A DNA stretch of 37,018 nt from Intrasporangiaceae bacterium. Lineage in GTDB: Bacteria > Actinomycetota > Actinomycetes > Actinomycetales > Dermatophilaceae. The translations under genes were made by a program, and so were the position numbers. This document shows, one piece after another, positions 30,147-37,018 of this stretch (position 1 is its first letter; each line of letters opens with the position of its first letter). Location of the stretch: positions 1 through 37,018 of the forward strand of contig JAAYSB010000215.1 in the NCBI GenBank assembly GCA_012518475.1, written 5' to 3'. The notes under the pieces are model-generated. The model worked only from the letters and a program-made list of their open reading frames with translations. It made no database searches and had not been told where the DNA came from.

Positions 30147-31205
30147 ATGGCGCAACGCAGTGCCCCGAGCACCATCGTCGACGTGGCCAAGGCTGCAGGT
30201 GTCTCGGTCGCCACCGTCTCGCGCGCGCTGCGCGGTATGGACCGGGTGAGCCCGTCGACCCGTGAACGGGTCCGCCGGGTGGCTGACGAGCTCAGCTACC
30301 TCGCCTCTCCCACCGCGACCTCGCTGGCGTCGGGTCAGACCCGAATCATCGGCGTCGTCGTGCCGTTCGCCAGCCGCTGGTACTTCGCATCGATGATGAG
30401 TGCGATCGCCAAGGCCATGCGGGACCGCGGCTATCAGGTGCTCCTCTTCGACGTCGAGCCGGAGCCCTGCGGCGGCCGCCTGGAGCTGACCCGGAGCATG
30501 CTGTGGAAGCGGGTCGACGGAGTCATCTCGATCAATGTCGCCATGACCGAGGGCGAGCTCGAGCTGCTCCGCGGGGTCCATGTGCCCGTCGTCTCGATCG
30601 GCTATGACCTGCCGGACCGGTCCTCGGTCGGGATCGACGACTATGCAGCCGCGCGGACCGCCACCGATCACGTCCTCGACCTCGGCCACCGTGAGGTCGC
30701 CTATATCGGCGCAGCCCTCGAGCCCAACGAGCTGGTCGAGACACCACGCGAGCGTCGACGCGCCTTCACCGAAGCGATCGAGAAGCGCGGGCTGCCGCTG
30801 CGCGACGAGTGGATCCTTGCCACCGACTGGACGCCCCAGCACGCCCACGACCTCACAGTGGATCTCATGCGGTCAGCCAGCCCGCGCCCGACGGCCATCG
30901 TCTGCGCCTCGGACGAGATTGCGATGGGGACCTGCCTCGCACTCACCGAGCTGGGGCTGGGCGTGCCCGAGGACGTCTCTGTCGTCGGGATCGACGACCA
31001 CACCATGGCCGGACTGTTCTCGCTCACCACCGTGCGACAGGACTTCGTCGCCCAGGGCGAGCAGGCTGCCGCCCTGCTGCTGGAGTCCATTGCGGCCCAG
31101 GAGAGGTCGGCGTTTCAGCCCCAGCGGGTCGTCATCGACACCGAGCTCATCGTCCGGGGGAGCACCGCGCCGCCTCGGCGTCAGGACTCGGACGGCTCCG
31201 GCTGA
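30147..31205 (+). CDS. LacI-family transcriptional regulator
   Basis: A 352-residue repressor-type regulator. The N-terminal HTH is STIVDVAKAAGVSVATVSRALRG (residues 8-30), with the hinge region SPTATSLASGQT. The periplasmic-binding-like ligand domain follows (IIGVVVPFASRWYFASMMSAI..., ISINV, GIDDYAAARTATDHVLDLGHREVAYIG, ASDEIAMGTCLALTELGLGVPEDVSVVGIDD). A very good SD (AAGGAGG, 6 nt spacing) fixes ATG 30147. The ligand is probably a sugar, but no sugar gene is nearby. A LacI-like operator in its own leader suggests autoregulation. Its last 25 bp overlap the end of convergent parC. Confidence 0.92.
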   Translation: MAQRSAPSTIVDVAKAAGVSVATVSRALRGMDRVSPSTRERVRRVADELSYLASPTATSLASGQTRIIGVVVPFASRWYFASMMSAIAKAMRDRGYQVLLFDVEPEPCGGRLELTRSMLWKRVDGVISINVAMTEGELELLRGVHVPVVSIGYDLPDRSSVGIDDYAAARTATDHVLDLGHREVAYIGAALEPNELVETPRERRRAFTEAIEKRGLPLRDEWILATDWTPQHAHDLTVDLMRSASPRPTAIVCASDEIAMGTCLALTELGLGVPEDVSVVGIDDHTMAGLFSLTTVRQDFVAQGEQAAALLLESIAAQERSAFQPQRVVIDTELIVRGSTAPPRRQDSDGSG

Positions 31206-33646
31206 GCTGCACCGATCCCGGCGATGACGTTGGCCGCGGGGACACCCGACCCGTCCCGCTTCCCGGTCGCCTCGGGCAGCTCGATCGCGACACCGCCGGC
31301 GCCGCCGGCGCGGGCGGGAACCGCGCCGACCCAGGCCAGGACCAACGTGTCCTCACCCTTGAGGAACCGGTGTGCCCGGACGCCACCGGTGGCACGGCCC
31401 TTGGCGGGGTACTCGCTGTACGGCGTCACCTTGAGCGCCCCGGGCTCGGTCCCCGGCAGGGCTGAGCTCGATCCGCTCGCCGTGACGACGATGGCATCCA
31501 TCCTGGGGTCCACTGCGCCGAAGAACACGACTGACTGGCCTGCTCCGACCTTGATGCCCGCCATGCCGCCGGCTCCACGGCCCTGCGGCCGCACCGTGCT
31601 CGCCGAGAAGCGGAGCAGCTGGGCGTCGCTCGTGATGAAGACCAGGTCCTCGGACCCGGTGCGCAGCTCGGCCGCGCCGACGACGCGGTCGCCGTCCTTG
31701 AGGCCGATGACCTCCCAGTCGCCCTTGCCCGGATAGTCGGTCGTGACCCGCTTGACGACGCCCTGGGCGGTCCCGACGGCGATGCCGGGACCGTCGGCGG
31801 CGAGCGAGACGATCGTCAGCGGCTCCTCGCCGCGCGGCAGGTCGACATAGGCGGCCAGCGGAGCGCCACCGGCGAGGGAGGGGGCCGAGCTCGTCGGCGG
31901 CAAGGTCGGCAGGTCGATGGCCGAGAGCCGGATCATCCGCCCCGCCGAGGTGAGGAGGGCATACTCGCCGCGGGCGGTCGTGCGGACCGCGCCGATGATC
32001 GCGTCGTGCTTGGCACGGCCACCCTCGCGGGGCAGCGGGTCGTCGGTGGTCGTCCTCGCAAGCAGACCGGAGGAGGAGAGCAGCACCCAGCACGGGTCGT
32101 CGGCGATCTCGAGCGGGGTGGCGCTGGTCGCGGTCACGGGGACGGCCGCGGACTCGAGGAGGACGGTGCGCCGTGGGGTGCCGTGCTTCTTGGCGACCTC
32201 GGCGAGCTCGGTGCTGACGGCCTTCTTCAGGAGGGCGGGATCCTCGAGGATGGCGCGCAGTGCCTCGATCTCGCGCTCGAGCTCGCTCTTCTCGGTCTCG
32301 AGCTCGATGCGGGAGAACTTCGTCAGTCGGCGCAGCTGGAGGTCGAGGATGTAGGACGCCTGGGCCTCGGTGAGGTCGAAGACGTCGATGAGCCGCTGTC
32401 GGGCGATGGCGGCGTCGTCGGAGGAGCGGATGAGCTGGATGACCTCGTCGATGTCGAGAATGGCGACGAGGAGTCCCTCGACGAGGTGAAGGCGGGCTTC
32501 CTTCTTCGCCAGTCGGAACGCGGTGCGGCGGCGGATGACCTCGGTGCGGAAGTCGAGGAAGACCTGGAGCAGCTCCTTCAGGCCCATCGTGCGGGGCTCG
32601 CCGTCGACGAGGGCGACGGCGTTGATGCCGAAGTTCTCCTCCATCGGGGTCAGCCGGTACAGCTCCTCGAGGACGGCGTCGGGGTTGAAGCCGTTCTTGA
32701 CCTCGAAGACCAGCCGCAGGCCGTTCTTGCGGTCGGTGAGGTCCTTGACGTCGGAGATGCCCTGAAGCCTCTTGGACTGCACGGCGGTGCGGGCCCGGTC
32801 GATGACCTTCTCCGGGCCGACGAGATACGGCAGCTCGGTGACGACGATGCCCATCTTGCGGGGGGTGATCTTCTCGATCCGGGCCGTTGCCCGGGTCCGG
32901 AACGAGCCACGGCCGGTGAGGTAGGCGTCCCGGATGCCGTCCAGGCCGATGATCTTGCCCCCGGCGGGCAGGTCCGGCCCGGGGACGTGCTTCATCAGGT
33001 CGTCGAGGGAGCAGGAGGGGTGGTCGAGCAGGTAGCGGGCGGCGCTGATGACCTCGACGAGGTTGTGCGGGGCCATGTTCGTCGCCATCCCGACCGCGAT
33101 GCCGGTGACGCCGTTGACGAGCAGGTTGGGGTATGCGGTGGGCAGCACCTCCGGCTGGAGCAGCTGGTCGTCGTAGTTCGGGACGAAGTCGACGGTGTCC
33201 TCGTCCAGTCCGCCGACCATGAGCAGCGCGGCCGGGGCCATCCGTGCCTCGGTGTAGCGGGACGCGGCCGGGCCGTCGTCGAGGGAGCCGAAGTTGCCGT
33301 GACCGTCCACCAGCGGCAGACGCATCGTGAAGTCCTGTGCCATCCGCACGAGGGCCTCGTAGATGGCCGAGTCGCCGTGCGGGTGGTACTTGCCCATGAC
33401 ATCACCGACGATGCGGCTGGACTTCACGTGTCCCCGGTCCGGTCGAAGGCCCATCTCCGACATCGAGAACAGGATCCGGCGCTGCACCGGCTTGAGCCCG
33501 TCCCGGGCATCCGGCAGAGCCCGGGAGTGGATCACCGAGAGGGAGTACTCGAGGAAGGCGTTGCTCATCTCCTCGGTGACGTCGATATCGACGATCTTCT
33601 CGGTGAAGTCGGGGTCAGCTGGGGGAGCAGTCTTGCGGCGAGCCAT
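31181..33646 (-). CDS. parC: DNA topoisomerase IV subunit A (type IIA breakage subunit)
   Basis: The DNA-cleaving partner of ParE. The 821-residue protein shows SVIHSRALPDARDGLKPVQR near the N-terminus, the quinolone region MGKYHPHGDSAIYEALVRM with Ser and Glu at the usual drug-contact positions (wild-type-like), and the active-site Tyr in AASRYTEARM. A coiled-coil arm follows, then a six-bladed C-terminal domain of repeated motifs (about residues 510-800). No canonical gyrase GyrA-box (QRRGGKG) is seen; VRPQGRGAGGMAG is the nearest stretch. That favours ParC over GyrA. It converges with the LacI gene (25-bp overlap) and lies 28 bp downstream of the nitroreductase gene. Confidence 0.9.
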   Translation of the reverse strand: MARRKTAPPADPDFTEKIVDIDVTEEMSNAFLEYSLSVIHSRALPDARDGLKPVQRRILFSMSEMGLRPDRGHVKSSRIVGDVMGKYHPHGDSAIYEALVRMAQDFTMRLPLVDGHGNFGSLDDGPAASRYTEARMAPAALLMVGGLDEDTVDFVPNYDDQLLQPEVLPTAYPNLLVNGVTGIAVGMATNMAPHNLVEVISAARYLLDHPSCSLDDLMKHVPGPDLPAGGKIIGLDGIRDAYLTGRGSFRTRATARIEKITPRKMGIVVTELPYLVGPEKVIDRARTAVQSKRLQGISDVKDLTDRKNGLRLVFEVKNGFNPDAVLEELYRLTPMEENFGINAVALVDGEPRTMGLKELLQVFLDFRTEVIRRRTAFRLAKKEARLHLVEGLLVAILDIDEVIQLIRSSDDAAIARQRLIDVFDLTEAQASYILDLQLRRLTKFSRIELETEKSELEREIEALRAILEDPALLKKAVSTELAEVAKKHGTPRRTVLLESAAVPVTATSATPLEIADDPCWVLLSSSGLLARTTTDDPLPREGGRAKHDAIIGAVRTTARGEYALLTSAGRMIRLSAIDLPTLPPTSSAPSLAGGAPLAAYVDLPRGEEPLTIVSLAADGPGIAVGTAQGVVKRVTTDYPGKGDWEVIGLKDGDRVVGAAELRTGSEDLVFITSDAQLLRFSASTVRPQGRGAGGMAGIKVGAGQSVVFFGAVDPRMDAIVVTASGSSSALPGTEPGALKVTPYSEYPAKGRATGGVRAHRFLKGEDTLVLAWVGAVPARAGGAGGVAIELPEATGKRDGSGVPAANVIAGIGAAQPEPSES

Positions 33647-33674
33647 GATGGCTCACATCCTCACACAACGAGGC

Positions 33675-34289
33675 TCACGCGCCGTGGAACCCACCCCGGT
33701 GGAGGACGTCCGCGAGTCGTCGCCGACCACGTCGAAGGGAGGGGCTGCGGGGGTTGGCGGTCTTCGGGTCCGGATACCCCAGAGCGATGACCCCGACGAT
33801 GCGCAGCCGCTCTGGGATGCCGAAGGCTGCCCGGACCGGGCCGTGGGCGCCGGCCGGCACCCCGAAGAAGAGCTGCGAGACGCCGCGCTCCTGGGCAGCG
33901 AGCAGGAGGATCATCGACGCCATCGCGACGTCGGTGTCCCAGTAGGGGACCGGCCAGTCGTCCTCGGACCGGTCCGACCAGCCCTTGTCCGGCTCGGCAT
34001 AGCGGTCGAGGTAGGCGTCCTTGTCCGAGAGGGCCAGCACGAGAGCGGGCGCGGCCCGGACACCGCGCAACCAGCGGTCCGGCTCGCCACCGACGGTGGT
34101 CGCGCCCCAGAAACGGCCGCGATCCCGGGCGCCGGTGAGCAGGACCCACTCCCAGCCCTGGGTGTGTCCGGCACTCGGTGCCCGGACCGCGAGGTCGAGC
34201 ATCTCGGTGAGCAGCTCGTCCGGAACCGGGCGCTCCGGGTCGAACCGGCGACACATCCGGCGGGACCGTACTGCGGTCGTCACGTCCAT
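33675..34289 (-). CDS. Nitroreductase-family FMN oxidoreductase
   Basis: A 204-residue flavoprotein of the nitroreductase fold. The N-terminus TTAVRSRRMCRRFDPERPVPDELL has the Arg-rich FMN phosphate site, and RAPSAGHTQGWEWVLL is the family PSxxNxQ-like motif with His in place of Asn. DVAMASMILLLAAQERGV is the core helix, and GYPDPK lies near the C-terminus. The related BluB/Acg-like groups differ in their tails, so the substrate is unknown. ATG 34289 was preferred to the longer frame because homology starts there. A CAGGCT hexamer lies 7 nt upstream, a weak leaderless signal. It is divergent from the GNAT fusion gene (46 bp). Confidence 0.85.
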   Translation of the reverse strand: MDVTTAVRSRRMCRRFDPERPVPDELLTEMLDLAVRAPSAGHTQGWEWVLLTGARDRGRFWGATTVGGEPDRWLRGVRAAPALVLALSDKDAYLDRYAEPDKGWSDRSEDDWPVPYWDTDVAMASMILLLAAQERGVSQLFFGVPAGAHGPVRAAFGIPERLRIVGVIALGYPDPKTANPRSPSLRRGRRRLADVLHRGGFHGA

Positions 34290-34321
34290 GCGCGCCAGCC
34301 TGCCAGGTGCCTCGATGCCGT

Positions 34322-34337
34322 GACATTCTGGTGTCAT
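34322..34337. promoter_or_regulatory. Inverted repeat TGACA-N6-TGTCA at GNAT fusion gene start
   Basis: The repeat runs 34321-34336, TGACATTCTGGTGTCA, overlapping the ATG at 34336. A CATTCT hexamer 6 nt before the ATG could be a weak -10. It may be an operator or chance. Confidence 0.3.
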
Positions 34338-37018
34338 GACGGACTCGGGAGAGATGACCTCGGGAGAGATGACCTCGGGAGCGACCGGACCGGCCGAGAC
34401 CGCCACCGAGGAGCTGCCCCCGGGCTACCCCACCGCGTGGGAGGCCGATGTCGTCCTGCGTGACGGCAGCGTCGCGCATGTCCGCCCGATCAAGCCCTCC
34501 GACATCCCGCTGCTCGAGGACTTCCACTCCAAGCAGTCGGCCGAGTCGATCTATCTCCGCTTCTTCGCCCCCCTGAAGCGGCTCTCCCCGAAGGACCTCC
34601 ACCGGTTCACGCACATCGACTACGTCGACCGGGTCGCCCTCGTCGCGACGGTGCGCGAGGAGATCGTCGGGATCGGCCGCTATGACCGGGTCAGTCCGAC
34701 CAGCGCCGAGGTGGCCTTCAACATCAGTGACCACTTCCAGGGCCGTGGGATCGGCTCGGTCATGCTCGAGCACCTCGCGGCGATCGCCCAGGAGGAGGGC
34801 GTCACCCGGTTCGTGGCCGAGGTCCTGCCGCAGAACCGCAAGATGCTCTCGGTCTTCAGCGAGGCCGGCTATGCCGTCAAGCGACGGTTCGAGGACGGGG
34901 TCGTCAGCGTCAGCTTCGACATCGCCGAGACCGAGCAGTCGCTCGCGGTGCGTACCGCCCGTGAGCACCGTGCCGAGGCCAAGAGCATGTCGAGCATCCT
35001 CGCGCCGGGCTCGATCGCCGTCATCGGTGCGAGCACCCGAGCCCAGTCCATCGGTCAGCTCGTCCTCAGCAACATCGTCGCGTCCGGCTATACCGGCGAG
35101 CTCGCGGCCGTCAACGCACGGGCCACCGAGATCCTCGGCGTGCCCAGCTATCCCCAGATCGGGGAGGTGCCCTTCGACGTCGACCTCGCCATCGTCGCGG
35201 TGCCCGCGAAGAACATGCGCTCGGTCGTCGACCAGTGCGCCGAGAAGGGCGTGCGCTCCCTCCTCATCGTCTCGAGCGGATTCGCCGAGGCAGGTCCCGA
35301 GGGTTCGGCGCACCAGGCCGAGATCGTCCGACTCGCGCACGGCAGCGGTATGCGTGTCCTCGGCCCGAACTCCTTCGGCGTCGTCAACCTCGACCCGGAG
35401 ATCCGGCTCAACGCCTCGATCGCCCCCCGCCTCCCGGACGTCGGCGGTCTCGGCCTGTTCGCCCAGAGCGGCGCCCTCGGCATCGCGATCCTCGACTCCG
35501 CCGCCCGCCGAGGGCTCGGCATCTCGGTGTTCGCCTCCGCCGGCAACCGCGCCGACGTCTCCGGCAACGACTTCATGCACTACTGGATCGACGACAAGAG
35601 CACCAAGGCGGTCGGTCTGTATCTCGAGTCGATGGGCAACCCGCGCAAGTTCTCCCGGATCGCCCGCCAGCTCGCCTCCGAGAAGCCCGTCATCGTCACG
35701 ACGAGTGGCTTCACCGCCCACGGCCTCCCACCGGGGCACCAGGTCCGCGAGTCCAGGGTCGGCCAGGGCGTACTGCGCTCGATGTTCCGTCAGGCCGGGG
35801 TCATCCGCACCGAGAACACCCACCAGCTGTTCGACATCGCCCAGCTCGTCTGCGGTCAGCCGCTGCCGAAGGGCGCGCGCATCGCCGTCGTCGCGAACTC
35901 CGACGCCCTCGCCTCGCTCACGGCGCAGGCCGCGCAGACCTGGAACCTCGCCATCACGCACGGTCCGGTCGCCCTGCGCTCCGAGGCGACGACCGACGAG
36001 TTCCGCGCCGCCCTCGCCGAGGCGGCAGCCGACCCCACGGTCGACTCGGTCATCGCCGTCTTCATCCCACCGCTGGTCACCCAGGACGAGGATGTCGCCG
36101 TCGCCCTCGTCAACACCGCACGTGAGTACGGCAAGCCGGTTCTCGGCTCACTCATGGGGATGCGTCGTGGAGCGGACGACCTGCGCTACACCGACGCCGA
36201 CGGCGAGGCGAGGACCATCCCCGTGTACTCCATGCCGGAGGACGCGGTCCGTGCGCTCGCGATGACGACGCGGTATGCGCGGTGGCGGGCGACCGACCGC
36301 GGCGAGCTCGTCGCCCCGATCGGGATCGCGAAGCGGACGGCCCAGGAGTTCATCGACGAGGTACTCACCACCTCACCGGAGGGACGGGCCCTCACCGACG
36401 CGGAGTCGGCCCGGCTGCTCGGCAGCTATGGCATCACGGTCTGGCCCACGCGGGCCGTCCATTCCGCGCAGGAGGCGGTCCGCACCGCCGAGGAGCTCGG
36501 CTTCCCGGTCGTCCTGAAGTCCACGGCCGAGCGGGTCCGCCACCAGCAGACGATCACGAGCATCCGGATCGACCTCGGGTCCGAGGCCGAGGTGCTCGCC
36601 GCGTACGAGTCGCTCGTCGAGCTGCTGCTGCCCAGCGAGCGGGACTCGGTCGTCGTCCAGCGCATGGCACCCTCTGGGGTCGCCTGTGTCGTCCGCAGCA
36701 CCGAGGACCCACTCTTCGGTCCGGTCGTGTCGTTCTCCATCGCCGGCCCGCCCACTGAGCTCCTCGACGACGTCGCGCATCGCATCCCTCCGCTCAGCGA
36801 CAAGGACGTCCGCGAGCTCATCGGCTCGGTCAAGGCAGCCCCGCTGCTGCACGGCCACCGCGGGGCGACCCCGATCAACAGCCCGGCCCTCGAGGACCTC
36901 ATCGCCCGCGTCTCCGTGATGGCCGAGGACCACCCCGAGATCGCGAACCTCGTCCTCAACCCGGTGCTCGCCCACCCCGAGGGTGCCGACGTGCTCGGTG
37001 CCGAGGTGCAGCTCGCGC
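34336..37018 (+). CDS. GNAT acetyltransferase / ADP-forming acyl-CoA synthetase fusion (Pat-like), 3' truncated
   Basis: At least 894 residues, open to the window end. An N-terminal GNAT domain (about 35-200) carries the acetyl-CoA loop QGRGIGSVML (135-144). A CoA-binding Rossmann domain starts near 220 (GSIAVIGASTRAQSIG), followed by succinyl-CoA-ligase-like domains (SGALGIAILD) and an ATP-grasp region near 690 onward (SYGITVWPTRAV, GFPVVLKST). GNAT first and synthetase second is the order of Streptomyces PatA, a protein lysine acetyltransferase that inactivates acyl-CoA synthetases. The catalytic-His loop of true synthetases is altered (LPPGHQVRESRVG, 464-476), so the synthetase part is probably regulatory. 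A 15-bp repeat near the start encodes TSGEM twice. Confidence 0.9.
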   Translation, partial: MTDSGEMTSGEMTSGATGPAETATEELPPGYPTAWEADVVLRDGSVAHVRPIKPSDIPLLEDFHSKQSAESIYLRFFAPLKRLSPKDLHRFTHIDYVDRVALVATVREEIVGIGRYDRVSPTSAEVAFNISDHFQGRGIGSVMLEHLAAIAQEEGVTRFVAEVLPQNRKMLSVFSEAGYAVKRRFEDGVVSVSFDIAETEQSLAVRTAREHRAEAKSMSSILAPGSIAVIGASTRAQSIGQLVLSNIVASGYTGELAAVNARATEILGVPSYPQIGEVPFDVDLAIVAVPAKNMRSVVDQCAEKGVRSLLIVSSGFAEAGPEGSAHQAEIVRLAHGSGMRVLGPNSFGVVNLDPEIRLNASIAPRLPDVGGLGLFAQSGALGIAILDSAARRGLGISVFASAGNRADVSGNDFMHYWIDDKSTKAVGLYLESMGNPRKFSRIARQLASEKPVIVTTSGFTAHGLPPGHQVRESRVGQGVLRSMFRQAGVIRTENTHQLFDIAQLVCGQPLPKGARIAVVANSDALASLTAQAAQTWNLAITHGPVALRSEATTDEFRAALAEAAADPTVDSVIAVFIPPLVTQDEDVAVALVNTAREYGKPVLGSLMGMRRGADDLRYTDADGEARTIPVYSMPEDAVRALAMTTRYARWRATDRGELVAPIGIAKRTAQEFIDEVLTTSPEGRALTDAESARLLGSYGITVWPTRAVHSAQEAVRTAEELGFPVVLKSTAERVRHQQTITSIRIDLGSEAEVLAAYESLVELLLPSERDSVVVQRMAPSGVACVVRSTEDPLFGPVVSFSIAGPPTELLDDVAHRIPPLSDKDVRELIGSVKAAPLLHGHRGATPINSPALEDLIARVSVMAEDHPEIANLVLNPVLAHPEGADVLGAEVQLA
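34351..34380 (+). repeat. 15-bp tandem repeat, 2 perfect copies, in GNAT fusion gene
   Basis: GAGATGACCTCGGGA occurs at 34351-34365 and 34366-34380; the first 15 bases of the gene are a diverged third copy. It also creates alternative in-frame ATGs at 34354 and 34369. Confidence 0.9.

Overview
The window is high-GC DNA from an actinobacterium. Gene order and content fit the order Micrococcales, perhaps an Intrasporangiaceae/Dermatophilaceae-like genus; the family is a guess from synteny memory, not a search. It is ordinary chromosome: about 30 protein genes, packed tightly on both strands. I see no rRNA, tRNA, CRISPR array, IS element or prophage. Two genes are cut by the window ends, an ArsA-like ATPase (left) and a GNAT/acyl-CoA synthetase fusion (right).

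Region 1 (1-16874) corresponds to a block conserved in Mycobacterium (around Rv2172c-Rv2184c) and Streptomyces. It holds an ArsA-type ATPase, ROK glucokinase, an EEP-family phosphoesterase, a two-domain N-acetylglutamate synthase, a membrane protein, an esterase, PlsC, the MacS/MacR two-component system, class II DAHP synthase, threonine aldolase, an EamA transporter, a PASTA Ser/Thr kinase (PknL-like), a LysM/lytic transglycosylase, the Rv2175c-family DNA-binding protein (in mycobacteria a PknL substrate), a polyprenyl diphosphate synthase and MetF. The themes are central metabolism, membrane lipids and cell-wall signalling.

Region 2 (16875-19448) is more accessory. A 132-bp symmetric repeat element follows metF. 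Then come a duplicated dehydratase-like/VOC protein with a palindrome at its start, a NUDIX hydrolase and a YbaK-type deacylase.

Region 3 (19449-26746) is a DNA-damage block. A perfect actinobacterial LexA box (19467-19482) precedes DUF6504, a SAV_6107-type HEPN protein and an error-prone DnaE2-like polymerase, followed by a methyltransferase, DinB and DUF3040. No ImuA' or ImuB is present. The DnaE2-like protein instead carries its own clamp-binding-like hexapeptide. This variant SOS mutagenesis cassette is the most interesting system in the window.

Region 4 (26762-37018) holds DUF456, a DUF7455 zinc-ribbon protein, ParE, a LacI-type regulator with a clear promoter and auto-operator, ParC, a nitroreductase and a Pat-like GNAT/acyl-CoA synthetase. 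The dcw cluster (mraZ etc.) that often follows DUF3040 in actinobacteria is not here, so the window spans a local synteny change.

Across the window many genes lack a ribosome-binding site. At least nine have a TANNNT -10 hexamer exactly 6-7 nt before the GTG/ATG start, the signature of leaderless transcripts. I used it to choose starts.
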